DNA of 64,000 nt from Vreelandella salicampi (lineage in GTDB: Bacteria; Pseudomonadota; Gammaproteobacteria; Pseudomonadales; Halomonadaceae): contig NZ_JACCDF010000005.1 in the NCBI RefSeq assembly GCF_013415105.1, forward strand, positions 62,001-126,000. Reading direction: 5' to 3'. Below the pieces are notes generated by a model that saw only the letters and a list, made by a program, of their open reading frames with translations, ran no database searches and was not told the origin of the DNA. Shown in pieces: positions 31,016-42,920 of the stretch; the stretch's first letter is position 1, and each line of letters opens with the position of its first letter. A program made the position numbers and the translations under genes.

Positions 31016-31047
31016 AAATGCACTAGCGGGTTGTACTATTCGCGCGT

Positions 31048-31599
31048 CTACTCGACGATAATGCTGACATCATCCGCCTGTAAACCACGCTCATTTTTGA
31101 TCACGTAGTAACGTACGATCTGCCCTTCCGTTAACATACGCGGCCCACGGCCACGGATGGCGCGGAAGTGTACAAACACATCTTCGCCGTTATCACGGGT
31201 AATAAAGCCGTAGCCTTTATTGGTATTAAACCACTTCACTTCGCCCTCTTCGCGGCCATCGTTGGGGTCGATGATATCTTCTTCCTCATCCCAGTCGTGT
31301 TCCTCTGGGGCTGAGGCCGCTGGCTGGCGCGGCGCTTGCTTCGTGCGTGCGACTTCAGGCGTTACCACCACAGGTGGCGCAAGCCCCGCCGCTGCCAATG
31401 TGCCGACACAAAGAAGAATAAAACCACCAAACGCCGCGGCAAAATAAGTGCCGGCGATACCGCTGATGGCAAGCTCCGTCATTAAAAGCTCTACTAGTGG
31501 TGCGTTGAATAGATGAACGATTCCCGCCAAAAGCAACGGCGCGGGGGCGGCAAGTAAAAGACTGATTAAGATGCAACGAACTACAACTTTCGGGTTCAT
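31048..31599 (-). CDS. Membrane-anchored cold-shock domain protein
   Basis: The 183-residue protein has two predicted membrane helices (about 5-30 and 45-72). A Pro/Ala segment and a strongly acidic linker (about 98-116, HDWDEEEDIIDPND) come next. A C-terminal cold-shock domain has the RNA-binding motifs KGYGFI and VFVHF. CSD proteins bind single-stranded RNA or DNA and melt mRNA structure; here binding would occur at the cytosolic face of the inner membrane. ATG 31599 starts directly before the first helix; the frame extends 24 codons further without support. It is divergent from slyX. Confidence 0.85.
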   Translation of the reverse strand: MNPKVVVRCILISLLLAAPAPLLLAGIVHLFNAPLVELLMTELAISGIAGTYFAAAFGGFILLCVGTLAAAGLAPPVVVTPEVARTKQAPRQPAASAPEEHDWDEEEDIIDPNDGREEGEVKWFNTNKGYGFITRDNGEDVFVHFRAIRGRGPRMLTEGQIVRYYVIKNERGLQADDVSIIVE

Positions 31600-31734
31600 G
31601 GATACAAAAAGCTCTCTTGTTGTATGGGTAACAGAAACAGGACAATACGTCGTCCTACCGTCCGCTGCCAATACGCAGCGGCCCTACTTTACATGTGTAT
31701 ACCGTTCACACACTTACAAGGATGCAATGTTACC

Positions 31735-31983
31735 ATGACTCAAGCATTATCGTCCGCCGAGCTATACCAACGTCTTGAAACGTTAGAAACTCGCCTCGCT
31801 TACCAAGAGCACTGGCTGGATACGTTAGACCATGCAGTTGCCCAGCAAGAGCGCCGTTTGGAAAAGCTCGAACACATAAGCGCCTTGATGCGAGAGCGTC
31901 TGCGCGACCAGCATCAAAGTCTATCTAACAGCGACAGCACGGCGACACCCCGCCCCGAAGACGACGTGCCGCCGCACTATTGA
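31735..31983 (+). CDS. slyX: SlyX family protein
   Basis: This is an 82-residue coiled-coil protein with ELYQRLETLETRLAYQEHWLD and an end of PPHY, the C-terminal signature of SlyX. The role of SlyX is not established in any organism. ATG 31735 is chosen because the coiled coil follows at once; the upstream extension runs into the promoter region shared with the divergent cold-shock gene. It converges on ald with a gap of 20 bases. Confidence 0.88.
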   Translation: MTQALSSAELYQRLETLETRLAYQEHWLDTLDHAVAQQERRLEKLEHISALMRERLRDQHQSLSNSDSTATPRPEDDVPPHY

Positions 31984-32003
31984 ATCACAATAACTCAATC
32001 TAC

Positions 32004-33119
32004 TTAGCGGACCACACTCGCCGGGTCGACGCTATCCAAACCGAAGGCGTCAGCAACCGCTTGATAGGTTACTTGCCCGGCGTGAACGTTGAGTCCTGGC
32101 AAAAAGTGGGCGTCATCGCTAAGCGCTTGTTTCCAACCTTTGTCGGCCAGCGCCAATACAAACGGCAAGGTGGCGTTGGTAAGCCCCTGGGTGGAAGTCC
32201 GCGCCACGGCACCCGGCATGTTGGCAACACAGTAATGCACGATGCCATCAACGATATACGTGGGCTCGGCGTGGGTCGTGGGCTTACTGGTTTCAAAGCA
32301 GCCGCCCTGGTCGATCGCCACGTCCACCAACACGCTTCCCGGCTTCATATGACCTAGCATCTCACGTGTGATCAACTTCGGCGCGGCGGCACCCGGAATC
32401 AGCACTGCGCCAATCACCATGTCGGATTCGCGCGCCGCGCTATCGAGCGCATCGGCGGTGGAGTAAACCGTTTTGATGCGGCCTTGATATCGGTCATCGA
32501 GCACTTCCAGCCGCTCCAGCGATTTATCCAGGATGGTCACGTCAGCGCCTAATCCCAATGCCATGCGGGCGGCGTTTTCACCCACAACACCACCCCCGAT
32601 CACGGTCACGTTGGCCGGCGCCACACCGGGTACCCCAGGTAGCAGCACACCGGCGCCGCCTTGGGCTTTTTCCAAGCTATGCGCGCCGGCTTGAACGGCC
32701 ATGCGCCCGGCAACGGTGCTCATCGGCGCCAACAATGGCAAACCACCCCGGGCATCGGTGAGGGTTTCATAGGCGATACAGGTCGCACCGCTTTTCATCA
32801 AGCCGCGCGTTAACGTCTCTTCGGCGGCCAGATGCAGGTAAGTGAAAAGCGTATGCTGCGGCGTCAAACGAGCCACCTCGCCGGGCTGCGGCTCTTTGAC
32901 TTTCAACACTAGCTCGGCGCCTTGCCACAGGGCTTCCACATCAGCTTCAATACGCGCACCGGCGGCTTCATAGTCGGCATCGCTAAAGCCCGCGCCTTCC
33001 CCAGCGCTGGCTTGCACACTCACGTCATGACCACGAGCGGCCAGCTCCCGCGCACCGGTAGGCGTGAGTGCGACGCGATACTCGTGGTTTTTGATCTCTT
33101 TGGGGACGGCGACGCGCAT
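32004..33119 (-). CDS. ald: Alanine dehydrogenase
   Basis: Ald catalyses reversible NAD-dependent deamination of L-alanine to pyruvate and ammonia. The N-terminus [20 protein letters not shown] is the AlaDH/PNT signature, and the NAD-binding motif [18 protein letters not shown] is near residue 175. Length is 371 residues. ATG 33119 has GAGGAA nine bases upstream. It is a single gene, bounded upstream by a strong intrinsic terminator. Confidence 0.96.
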   Translation of the reverse strand: MRVAVPKEIKNHEYRVALTPTGARELAARGHDVSVQASAGEGAGFSDADYEAAGARIEADVEALWQGAELVLKVKEPQPGEVARLTPQHTLFTYLHLAAEETLTRGLMKSGATCIAYETLTDARGGLPLLAPMSTVAGRMAVQAGAHSLEKAQGGAGVLLPGVPGVAPANVTVIGGGVVGENAARMALGLGADVTILDKSLERLEVLDDRYQGRIKTVYSTADALDSAARESDMVIGAVLIPGAAAPKLITREMLGHMKPGSVLVDVAIDQGGCFETSKPTTHAEPTYIVDGIVHYCVANMPGAVARTSTQGLTNATLPFVLALADKGWKQALSDDAHFLPGLNVHAGQVTYQAVADAFGLDSVDPASVVR

Positions 33120-33132
33120 GGGCAAATTCCTC

Positions 33133-33155
33133 GTATCAATAGGTGTGTATCAATA
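33133..33155. repeat. Tandem GTATCAATA repeats upstream of ald
   Basis: The nine-base word GTATCAATA occurs at 33133-33141 and 33147-33155, a 14-base spacing, directly upstream of the ald ribosome-binding site. It could be a regulator site (ald is often controlled by Lrp/AldR-type proteins) or chance. Confidence 0.35.
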
Positions 33156-33227
33156 AGCGTGAAGTACGTTTTCAACGTCATTACAGCACAGCTAAGCGCA
33201 CAACCCATCCCCCTACCAATAAAACAA

Positions 33228-33253
33228 AAAAAACGCCGGTGAAGGCGTTTTTT
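33228..33253. terminator. Bidirectional intrinsic terminator after rlmI
   Basis: AAAAAACGCC, a six-base loop GGTGAA and GGCGTTTTTT form a stem with A and T runs on both sides. It ends rlmI on the minus strand, 68 bases after its stop, before the ald promoter region. Confidence 0.85.
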
Positions 33254-33320
33254 AGGAGAAAAAACGTATAAAGACGCCGCAAGCACGAAAAAATCACCTC
33301 CGCACTCGCGACGTGCGGCA

Positions 33321-34511
33321 TTAATCGCGAAAGACGCGCACCCCCAGCGCTTTAAGGTACGACGTTTCGGGAATCGCCGGATGCACCGGGTGATCGCCTG
33401 CTTGGTGGCCTTGAAAAATTACCTGACCATGGCGATCTTGATGGCGCACCGAACTGCGCACGACCTCCATCAACCGTTCCGGCGCCAAATGCATTGAGCA
33501 CGATGCGGAAAGCAACAACCCATCACGACCCAGCAGGCGCATCGCTTCGCGATTAAGGCGTGCATAGGCGCGCTCTCCATTGGGAATATCTTTGCGCTTT
33601 TTGATAAACGCTGGTGGATCAAGGATCACCACGTCGAACTCTTCACCATCGGCTTTCAGCGCTGTCAGGGCTTCAAAGGCATCCCCCTCACCAATGGCAA
33701 CCTGCTCATGGAGGCCGTTAAGCTCGGCATTACGCGCCACTTGCTCAAGCGCCGGGCCGGAGCTGTCGACACACAGCACACTTGAGGCGCCGCTGGCGGC
33801 TGCCTGTACGCCCCAGCCACCCACATAGCTGAACACATCGAGTACGCGCTTACCCGCCACCTGACGGTTCAACCATTCGCGGTTTGTGCGGTGGTCGAAG
33901 AACCAGCCGGTCTTTTGTCCGTCGAGTACCGGCACGACAAAGCGTACGCCGTTCTCTTCGATCAACACTTCCTCAGGCAGCGTACCTTTGGCCACTTCCA
34001 CATTTGCTTCCAAGCCTTCTTGACGACGTCCGCCCGTGTCGTTGCGAAAGACAATGACGTCCGGCTTGAGCACTTTTTCCAGTGCATCGACGATCTCTTC
34101 ACTGAGCGCCTGCATACCGGCGGTATTGAGCTGCACCACGAGAACATCGCCAAAGCGGTCGATAACAAGCCCCGGCAACAGGTCGCCCTCGCCGTGAATC
34201 AAACGATAAAACGGCTTATCGAACAGCCGCTCACGCAGCGCCAACGCCTGGTTAAAGCGGTGCACAAACAGCGACCGGTCTAAGCGCATGGATGGGTCGC
34301 GAGACATCACCCGCGCGCAAATCAGCGAATGCGGGTTAACATAGGCCACACCCAGCGCCTTGCCGTTAGATGCTTCGATAATGGCCGTTTCACCGCCGGT
34401 GAAGGTTTTCAGCGGGGTCTCTTTGGTATCCACCTCGTTGGAGTAGATCCATAGATGACCGGCTTTCAAACGGCGGTCGGCGTTTTTATTCAGTCGCAGG
34501 CGTTGGGTCAC
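33321..34511 (-). CDS. rlmI: 23S rRNA (cytosine1962-C5)-methyltransferase RlmI
   Basis: RlmI methylates C1962 of 23S rRNA. The N-terminal PUA domain starts TQRLRLNKNADRRLKAGH. The EEHEA-like middle and the Rossmann core follow, with VLDVFSYVGGWGVQAAASGA for SAM binding and DVVILDPPAFIKKRKD. The catalytic Cys lies in LLSASCSMHL. GTG 34511 is preferred: GGAG is nine bases upstream and the length becomes 396, equal to E. coli RlmI. A TTG at 34523 is the alternative. It follows mutM on the same strand. Confidence 0.93.
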   Translation of the reverse strand: MTQRLRLNKNADRRLKAGHLWIYSNEVDTKETPLKTFTGGETAIIEASNGKALGVAYVNPHSLICARVMSRDPSMRLDRSLFVHRFNQALALRERLFDKPFYRLIHGEGDLLPGLVIDRFGDVLVVQLNTAGMQALSEEIVDALEKVLKPDVIVFRNDTGGRRQEGLEANVEVAKGTLPEEVLIEENGVRFVVPVLDGQKTGWFFDHRTNREWLNRQVAGKRVLDVFSYVGGWGVQAAASGASSVLCVDSSGPALEQVARNAELNGLHEQVAIGEGDAFEALTALKADGEEFDVVILDPPAFIKKRKDIPNGERAYARLNREAMRLLGRDGLLLSASCSMHLAPERLMEVVRSSVRHQDRHGQVIFQGHQAGDHPVHPAIPETSYLKALGVRVFRD

Positions 34512-34548
34512 GGTTTTCTCCAAAAAACGGTAGTGTCGGGTCAGCGCT

Positions 34549-35376
34549 CTAACGCTGACACCGAGGGCAGTAAACGCTGGCTCGCTGCCCGAGCGTAATG
34601 CGTTTTAACTCGCCACCACAGCGCCGGCACGGCTGGCCATGGCGACCATAAACATTAAGACGTTGGGCAAAGTAGCCCGGCTCACCTTGGCCGCTAACAA
34701 AATCGCGCAACGTGGTGCCGCCCTGAGTAATGGCCGCCGACAGCACATTGCGCGCCGCCGCGGCCAGACGCTCATAGCGCGCAAGCGAAATACGCCCGGC
34801 GGCGCGGCGCGGGTCAATGCCCGCCATAAAAAGCGCCTCTGCCGCGTAGATATTACCCACGCCCACGACTACCTGGTTATCCATCAAAAACGATTTTACC
34901 GCTATGCGCTTGCTGCGTGAAAGGCGGTAAAGGTGCGCCCCCGTAAACGCTTCGGAAAGCGGCTCCGGGCCTAAATGCGCCAAACGTGGGTCGCGCTGCT
35001 CATCATCTTGCAGCCAATCAACAAAGCCAAAGCGGCGTGGGTCGTGATAACGCAAAATATGCGAGCTTGCGAGCACAAGATCAATATGGTCGTGCTTTTT
35101 AGGCAGATCGCCCACACGAGCGATGCGCAAACTCCCCGACATGCCAAGGTGCCACATAAGCGTTTGTGGCTGATCTGCGCCTTCTACGGGCAGGAGCAGG
35201 TATTTAGCACGCCGGCGCAGCATGCCAATGCGGGCGCCGACCAAACGCTCGGGCAAATCCTTGGGGACAGGCACCCGCAGGCTCGGCTGACGCACGATTA
35301 CCTCGGTCACTTCCTGACCTTCCACATAGGGCGCAATACCGCGCCGTGTGGTTTCAACTTCCGGCAATTCGGGCAT
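34549..35376 (-). CDS. mutM: Formamidopyrimidine-DNA glycosylase
   Basis: MutM removes 8-oxoguanine and other oxidised purines and nicks the abasic site. The catalytic N-terminal proline is present ([14 protein letters not shown]). The helix-two-turn-helix segment [19 protein letters not shown] and a C-terminal zinc finger with two CxxC pairs are intact. Length is 275 residues. The gene is 37 bases upstream of rlmI and probably shares its transcript. Confidence 0.97.
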   Translation of the reverse strand: MPELPEVETTRRGIAPYVEGQEVTEVIVRQPSLRVPVPKDLPERLVGARIGMLRRRAKYLLLPVEGADQPQTLMWHLGMSGSLRIARVGDLPKKHDHIDLVLASSHILRYHDPRRFGFVDWLQDDEQRDPRLAHLGPEPLSEAFTGAHLYRLSRSKRIAVKSFLMDNQVVVGVGNIYAAEALFMAGIDPRRAAGRISLARYERLAAAARNVLSAAITQGGTTLRDFVSGQGEPGYFAQRLNVYGRHGQPCRRCGGELKRITLGQRASVYCPRCQR

Positions 35377-35444
35377 AGCAATTCACGAATAGTGGGACCG
35401 TCTAGGTAGTAGTGCAGCTATAGCGTCTCAGTCGCTCGCAATGC

Positions 35445-35470
35445 AAAAACCCGGCCGTAGCCGGGTTTTT
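35445..35470. terminator. Bidirectional intrinsic terminator after rpmG
   Basis: AAAAACCCGGC, the loop CGTA and GCCGGGTTTTT form an 11-bp stem with T runs on both strands. It lies 47 bases after the rpmG stop on the minus strand and separates the ribosomal protein pair from mutM. Confidence 0.88.
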
Positions 35471-35516
35471 CGACAGGCGCACTCGCCTGCGGTGAAAGCC
35501 GATCAGCGCAAAACGC

Positions 35517-35672
35517 TTATTTGATCTTAGCTTCCTTATAGATCACGTGCTTGCGAACCACCGGATCAAACTTCTTAAATTCGAACTTATCCGGCGTATT
35601 ACGCTTGTTTTTATCAGTGGTGTAGAAGTGGCCGGTACCGGCGCTAGACACCAGCTTGATCTTATCGCGCAT
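35517..35672 (-). CDS. rpmG: 50S ribosomal protein L33
   Basis: The 51-residue product begins [17 protein letters not shown] and ends KEAKIK, a full match to bacterial L33. It lacks the CxxC zinc pairs, so it is the C-minus form. It follows rpmB after 34 bases, the widely conserved rpmBG pair, and is followed by a strong terminator. Confidence 0.97.
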   Translation of the reverse strand: MRDKIKLVSSAGTGHFYTTDKNKRNTPDKFEFKKFDPVVRKHVIYKEAKIK

Positions 35673-35706
35673 GGTTTAACTCTCCCAGTTTTACTGCCTT
35701 GCGTTA

Positions 35707-35943
35707 TTAGATAGCTTCGCCGCGTTTGCGGATGTCAGCTAGAACCGTTTCGATGCCTTTCTTGTCGATGATGCGCATCCCTTTAGTGGAAACACGCAGT
35801 TTGACGAAGCGGCTTTCTTCTTCTACCCAAAAGCGATGAGTGTGCAGGTTCGGCAAGAAGCGACGACGCGTCTTACGCTGGGAGTGAGATACATTATTAC
35901 CGGATACCGGGCGCTTGCCGGTAACCTGACATACTTTGGACAT
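35707..35943 (-). CDS. rpmB: 50S ribosomal protein L28
   Basis: L28 is a 78-residue large-subunit protein. It starts [20 protein letters not shown], the family N-terminus, with GGAGG upstream of ATG 35943; the frame continues upstream without homology. It is the zinc-free form, with a single Cys in the head. It is transcribed with rpmG from a good sigma-70 promoter about 130 bases upstream. Confidence 0.97.
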   Translation of the reverse strand: MSKVCQVTGKRPVSGNNVSHSQRKTRRRFLPNLHTHRFWVEEESRFVKLRVSTKGMRIIDKKGIETVLADIRKRGEAI

Positions 35944-36069
35944 GAGAGCCTCCAACCGCTTGGCGAGTTGTTCAAAACTGTCGGGCAAACCGGAGCAGGG
36001 AGGCAGTTGGCGCGATGAACCGCCTGACGTTTCCCAAGCCCGATATTCAACCCAAGTTAAAGGGGGCAC

Positions 36070-36098
36070 TTTATACCAGAGGACCTGACAGGCGGCAA
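36070..36098 (-). promoter_or_regulatory. Sigma-70 promoter of rpmB-rpmG
   Basis: On the minus strand TTGCCG (36093-36098), a 17-base spacer and TATAAA (36070-36075), preceded by TGG as an extended -10, make a near-consensus promoter. The rpmB ATG is 127 bases downstream. The rest of the 296-base gap between rpmB and radC shows no gene. Confidence 0.7.
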
Positions 36099-36239
36099 GT
36101 CAAACCGCCTCAAAAGAGCAAAAATACGCCTATTTGCTTCTTTTTTCGCAGCATCCAGAGGCTAAGGCCTGAAAAATACGGGAGCAGTCGCGCTTCACTG
36201 ACGCCACTGACAGCCCATTATGATCACATAACTTGGTCA

Positions 36240-36914
36240 CTATATCCAGCCGCGTTCGGCAAAGGACACCACATCACCGTCGCCAACCACGAAGTGGTCC
36301 AGCACGCGAATATCAAAAAGCCCTAGCGCCTCTTTTAAGCGCTCGGTGATGCGCCGGTCGGCATCGCTTGGTTCGGCAACGCCTGAGGGGTGATTATGTG
36401 CCAAAATCATCGCCCCTGCCCCGAGCTCCAGCGCCCGTTTGGCGACTTCACGCGGGTAAACCGAGGCGCTATCCAAAGTGCCGCGAAACAACGATTCATA
36501 CCGAATGATGCGATGCTGCGTATCCAGAAACAGGGCGGCAAATTCTTCGTGCCCTAGATGGCGCATCTGCGAGGTCAAATAGTGACGCACCAGTGCCGGT
36601 GATGTCAGCGCGTTGCCGCGCGCTAGCTGGCTGGCAAGATGGCGACGCGAAAGCTCAAGTGTGGCTTGCAGTTGGGCAAACTTGGCGCTGCCCAAGCCCT
36701 TGGCGGCGCAAAATGCGTCTTGATCCGCCTCTAACAGCGGCCGCAATCCGCCGAAACTCGCGAGCAAGTCCCGCGCCAAATCCACCGCTGAACGCCCCTG
36801 CACCCCCACGCGTAAGAAAATCGCTAATAACTCGGCATCCGATAGCGTCGACGCGCCCATCGTGAGCAGTTTCTCCCGCGGCCTTTCACCCTCAGGCCAG
36901 TGATTGATGCCCAT
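36240..36914 (-). CDS. radC: RadC-family JAB1/MPN domain protein
   Basis: RadC-type proteins carry a JAMM metalloprotease-like fold; despite the name, a DNA repair role is not established. The N-terminal helix-hairpin-helix region shows [20 protein letters not shown], and the JAMM motif appears as [17 protein letters not shown] 36914 gives 224 residues and has AAGGAGA eight bases upstream. It is divergent from coaBC, an arrangement common to many gammaproteobacteria. Confidence 0.94.
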   Translation of the reverse strand: MGINHWPEGERPREKLLTMGASTLSDAELLAIFLRVGVQGRSAVDLARDLLASFGGLRPLLEADQDAFCAAKGLGSAKFAQLQATLELSRRHLASQLARGNALTSPALVRHYLTSQMRHLGHEEFAALFLDTQHRIIRYESLFRGTLDSASVYPREVAKRALELGAGAMILAHNHPSGVAEPSDADRRITERLKEALGLFDIRVLDHFVVGDGDVVSFAERGWI

Positions 36915-37058
36915 TGGCTCTCCTTGCTGTTGTATCGATCCTTTGATGACGACCACTGCTGATCTAGCTTAGGCCTGCCAAGGTATGCACGCCAGTGGTA
37001 TGGTACCCCTTTCAGTCATTGTCTTTAACCGACAACCGATAAGCGTGGTTCATCCGAC

Positions 37059-38285
37059 ATGGTGTTATTGACAGGAAAGCGCGTACTACTTGGTGTTAGC
37101 GCTGGCATTGCGGCTTATAAAAGCGCGCTGATTATCCGCCTGCTCAAACAAGCAGGGTGCGAAGTGCGCGTCGTTATGACCGATGGCGCCCAGGCGTTTA
37201 TTACCCCGATGACGCTACAGGCGCTGTCTGGCGAGCCGGTGCGCACCTCGCTTTTGGACCCTGAAGCCGAAGCAGGCATGGGGCATATCGAGCTCGCCCG
37301 CTGGGCCGATCTGGTATTGATTGCGCCGGCAACGGCTGACCTCATCGCGCGTATAGCGCACGGCTTAGCGGACGATTTGCTCACCACGCTGTGTTTGGCC
37401 TGTGAGGCGCCCAAGCTCATCGCCCCGGCCATGAACCAAGCCATGTGGCGCCACCCCGCGACCCAACGCAATATCGCTATGCTTGATCAAGACGGCTGGC
37501 AGCAGATTGGCCCTGATGCGGGTGATCAGGCCTGCGGCGATGTCGGCCCCGGCCGTATGAGCGAGCCCGACGCCATCGTTGACGCCGTATTCGCGCGTTT
37601 TATCCCGCCTCCCATGGCAAACGATGCGCTACATGTGGTGATCACCGCCGGCCCCACGCGCGAACCGCTCGACCCCGTGCGCTATCTTTCCAACCACAGC
37701 TCGGGAAAAATGGGCTACGCGCTCGCCGCAGCGGCCGCGGCCCGCGGCGCCAACGTCACGCTGATCAGCGGCCCGGTGAGCCTACCCACGCCGAAAGGGG
37801 TCGCGCGTCTCGACGTGGAATCCGCTGCCGAGATGAACGCTGAAGCCCAGCGCCTCGCGCCGACTGCTGCACTATTTATTGGCTGCGCGGCGGTGGCCGA
37901 TTACCGCGCCGAATCTGCTGCCGAGCACAAGATCAAAAAACGCGACGATAGCGATACGCTCACCCTTACGCTGGTTAAAAACCCCGATATTATCGCCGGT
38001 ATCGCCACTCTACCCACCGATCAGCGCCCAGTCGTGGTGGGGTTTGCCGCCGAGACACAGGACATCGAGCATTACGCACGCGAGAAACTGACGCGCAAGG
38101 GGCTGGATATGATCATCGCCAACGACGTTTCCACCGCGGGGCTCGGCTTTGGCAGCGACGACAACGCCGCGTGGCTTTTGTGGCGCACACCCGCCGGTAC
38201 AGACGGTGAGTATCAGCCCCGGCAAGCCAAAACCCAACTAGCCGCCGCCATCATCCAACGCGCGCTTTCACTTTTACCGTCTTAA
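37059..38285 (+). CDS. coaBC: Bifunctional phosphopantothenoylcysteine decarboxylase / synthetase
   Basis: CoaBC (Dfp) joins cysteine to 4'-phosphopantothenate with CTP and then decarboxylates the product in coenzyme A synthesis. The flavin-binding CoaC half starts [16 protein letters not shown] and has APAMNQAMW with the conserved Asn. The CoaB half starts near residue 190 with [15 protein letters not shown] and includes NHSSGKMG. Length is 408 residues. It leads a plus-strand run with dut, algC, argB and slmA. Confidence 0.97.
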   Translation: MVLLTGKRVLLGVSAGIAAYKSALIIRLLKQAGCEVRVVMTDGAQAFITPMTLQALSGEPVRTSLLDPEAEAGMGHIELARWADLVLIAPATADLIARIAHGLADDLLTTLCLACEAPKLIAPAMNQAMWRHPATQRNIAMLDQDGWQQIGPDAGDQACGDVGPGRMSEPDAIVDAVFARFIPPPMANDALHVVITAGPTREPLDPVRYLSNHSSGKMGYALAAAAAARGANVTLISGPVSLPTPKGVARLDVESAAEMNAEAQRLAPTAALFIGCAAVADYRAESAAEHKIKKRDDSDTLTLTLVKNPDIIAGIATLPTDQRPVVVGFAAETQDIEHYAREKLTRKGLDMIIANDVSTAGLGFGSDDNAAWLLWRTPAGTDGEYQPRQAKTQLAAAIIQRALSLLPS

Positions 38286-38310
38286 CGTCTATTGTTTAAG
38301 GAACGCCATC

Positions 38311-38775
38311 ATGACAGCCCGTCCGCGCCCCACGCTCCAATGCAAAATTCTCGACGAGCGTCTACGCGACTGCCTGCCTACTTACGCCACCGAAGGCTCG
38401 GCCGGCATGGACCTGCGTGCACTGCTCGATGCGCCATTAACACTCGCACCCGGTGACTGCGAACTGGTACGCACCGGGCTTGCCATTCATATCCAAGACC
38501 CGGCGCTGGCGGGGATGATTCTGCCCCGCTCGGGCCTCGGGCATAAACACGGTATTGTGCTGGGAAATCTTGTCGGTCTCATTGATTCCGACTACCAGGG
38601 AGAGCTTTTGATTTCAACGTGGAACCGCGGTCAGCGTGCGTTCACCATCGAGCCGTTTGAACGCTTGGCGCAGTACGTACTGGTGCCTGTAGTGCAGGCC
38701 GAACTTGACGTGGTTGAACAATTTACCGATAGCACTCGCGGCAGCGGTGGTTTTGGCAGCACCGGCGCAGCGTAA
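38311..38775 (+). CDS. dut: Deoxyuridine 5'-triphosphate nucleotidohydrolase
   Basis: Dut hydrolyses dUTP to dUMP, keeping uracil out of DNA and supplying thymidylate synthesis. The five trimeric dUTPase motifs are visible: [34 protein letters not shown] and the Gly-rich tail [10 protein letters not shown]. Length is 154 residues. AAGGAA precedes the start. It lies 25 bases after coaBC; the coaBC-dut pair is conserved in E. coli. Confidence 0.97.
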   Translation: MTARPRPTLQCKILDERLRDCLPTYATEGSAGMDLRALLDAPLTLAPGDCELVRTGLAIHIQDPALAGMILPRSGLGHKHGIVLGNLVGLIDSDYQGELLISTWNRGQRAFTIEPFERLAQYVLVPVVQAELDVVEQFTDSTRGSGGFGSTGAA

Positions 38776-38856
38776 GCTTATTTCCGGCCAACACACCTGC
38801 TTTCGCGACGCACGTTGATTCACGTACCGATTCACCACCAACCGATAGGGAATCAC

Positions 38857-41192
<2,336 letters not shown>

Positions 41193-41210
41193 TAGCTAAG
41201 GGAGGTGGCC

Positions 41211-41819
41211 ATGAGCGATTCAAAAAAACCGCATCGTCGTGAGCAAATTCTGCAAGCGCTCGCGTTGATGCTGGAAGAGGATAGCGGCAAACGCATCACC
41301 ACCGCCGCGCTTGCACGCCAGGTGGGCGTATCGGAAGCGGCGCTGTATCGCCACTTTCCGAGCAAAGCGCGCATGTTTGAGGGCTTGATTGATTTTATCG
41401 AAGAGAGCCTTTTTGCCCGTATCACGCGGATTCTCGAAGACGTGCCCGATGCCATCGGCCGTTGCGGCACTATTCTGACGTTGGTATTAGGCTTCGCGGA
41501 AAAAAACCCAGGCCTTGCTCGAGTAATGCACGGCGACGTTCTCACCGGCGAAACCGCGCGACTCCGACAACGCGTGCATCAACTTTTTGAGCGTTTGGAG
41601 ATGCAGTTAAAACAGGTGCTGCGCGAGGCAGAAATCAAAGAAGGTCGACGCCCCACGATTACCGCTTCCGCCGCAGCAAATCTACTCATCGCGCAGGCCG
41701 AAGGGCGAATTGCGCAGTACGTTCGCAGCGATTTCAAGCGCCTGCCGACCGAACACTGGGAAGATCAGTGGGCAGTTCTCTCTGAACCTCTCCTGCGAGA
41801 CATTCCACAGCCTGCCTGA
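41211..41819 (+). CDS. slmA: Nucleoid occlusion factor SlmA (TetR family)
   Basis: SlmA binds specific DNA sites over the chromosome and blocks FtsZ ring formation there. The N-terminal TetR-type helix-turn-helix reads ALARQVGVSEAALYRHFPSKARMFEGL, split around residues 35-60. The protein is 202 residues. ATG 41211 is preferred over the GTG six bases upstream because GGAGG is then five bases away. In E. coli slmA also lies near dut and coaBC, which supports the name. Confidence 0.93.
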   Translation: MSDSKKPHRREQILQALALMLEEDSGKRITTAALARQVGVSEAALYRHFPSKARMFEGLIDFIEESLFARITRILEDVPDAIGRCGTILTLVLGFAEKNPGLARVMHGDVLTGETARLRQRVHQLFERLEMQLKQVLREAEIKEGRRPTITASAAANLLIAQAEGRIAQYVRSDFKRLPTEHWEDQWAVLSEPLLRDIPQPA

Positions 41820-41825
41820 TACGTA

Positions 41826-41854
41826 AAAAAACCGGCTCGATGAGCCGGTTTTTT
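41826..41854. terminator. Bidirectional intrinsic terminator between slmA and rpoH
   Basis: AAAAAACCGGCTC and GAGCCGGTTTTTT surround a three-base loop. The stem serves slmA on the plus strand and rpoH on the minus strand. Confidence 0.9.
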
Positions 41855-41878
41855 GTCACTACCATCGCAAGAAGACGA

Positions 41879-42748
41879 TTATGCCGCGAAGGCATCCTCA
41901 CCAATCTTCTGACGCAGCTTTTTCATCGCATTTTTTTCCAGCTGACGAATACGCTCCGCGCTTACGCCATAAACATCCGCCAGATCGTGCAGCGTTGATT
42001 TATATTCGCCAAGCCAGCGACGCTTAAGAATATCCTGTGAGCGCTCATCCAGGCTTTCCAAGGCCGACTGCAAACGGCGCGTGGAATCCTGCTCAAAATC
42101 GCTATCTTCAAGCTGCGTTGCCGGGTCGGAAGCCGCATCGTCAAGATAGTGCACTGGCGCTTGGTAGACGCTATCTTCATCATCACTTGGCGAAGCATCA
42201 AAGCCCGCATCGAACGATGATAGCCGCCCTTCCATATCGCGCACGACCTCGGGCTTCACATCAAGATCCTTGGCAATGGCGTTGACTTCGTCGTTATTCA
42301 GCCAAGCCAGACGCTTTTTCGCGCTGCGCAAGTTAAAAAACAGTTTGCGCTGGGCTTTCGTCGTGGCAATTTTAACAATTCGCCAGTTGCGCAACACAAA
42401 CTCATGAATTTCCGCTTTGATCCAGTGCACCGCAAACGACACCAGCCGAACCCCTTGATTCGGGTCAAAACGCTTTACGGCCTTCATTAGCCCCACGTTA
42501 CCTTCTTGAATCAAATCAGCCTGCTGCAGGCCATAGCCTGAGTAGCTGCGAGCAATGTGCACCACAAAACGCAGGTGTGAAAGCACGAGCCGACGGGCTG
42601 CTTCTAAGTCGCCTTCATCGTACAGACGATAGGCCAGATCACGCTCTTCTTGAGCGCTAAGCACCGGAATGCTATTAACCGCATGAATATAGCCTCCCAG
42701 GTCATGACCTGGTGAAAGCTGTCCCACCGGTAGAAGACTGTTGCTCAT
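41879..42748 (-). CDS. rpoH: RNA polymerase sigma factor RpoH (sigma-32)
   Basis: RpoH directs the heat-shock regulon. Region 2 holds [19 protein letters not shown] for core binding and -10 recognition. The RpoH box is [13 protein letters not shown]. Region 4 ends with the helix-turn-helix [19 protein letters not shown] 42748 gives 289 residues, with GGGAG about eleven bases upstream; the open frame extends a further 26 codons into the leader, which in other species folds as an RNA thermometer. It lies downstream of ftsX, as in E. coli. Confidence 0.96.
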   Translation of the reverse strand: MSNSLLPVGQLSPGHDLGGYIHAVNSIPVLSAQEERDLAYRLYDEGDLEAARRLVLSHLRFVVHIARSYSGYGLQQADLIQEGNVGLMKAVKRFDPNQGVRLVSFAVHWIKAEIHEFVLRNWRIVKIATTKAQRKLFFNLRSAKKRLAWLNNDEVNAIAKDLDVKPEVVRDMEGRLSSFDAGFDASPSDDEDSVYQAPVHYLDDAASDPATQLEDSDFEQDSTRRLQSALESLDERSQDILKRRWLGEYKSTLHDLADVYGVSAERIRQLEKNAMKKLRQKIGEDAFAA

Positions 42749-42920
42749 GTGCAGGTGGTCTCCCTTAGTAACCCCATTGTGGTTGACTCGATAAATAGAC
42801 ACTGACTGCCGGGAAAAGTTCACCAACGCGGGCTATTATCACCTTTCCCAAACACACCACATTGCATTGACCGGGCGAATCAGTAAAAACGTGTTTTGAC
42901 ATCGACATCCGCGTTGTTAC

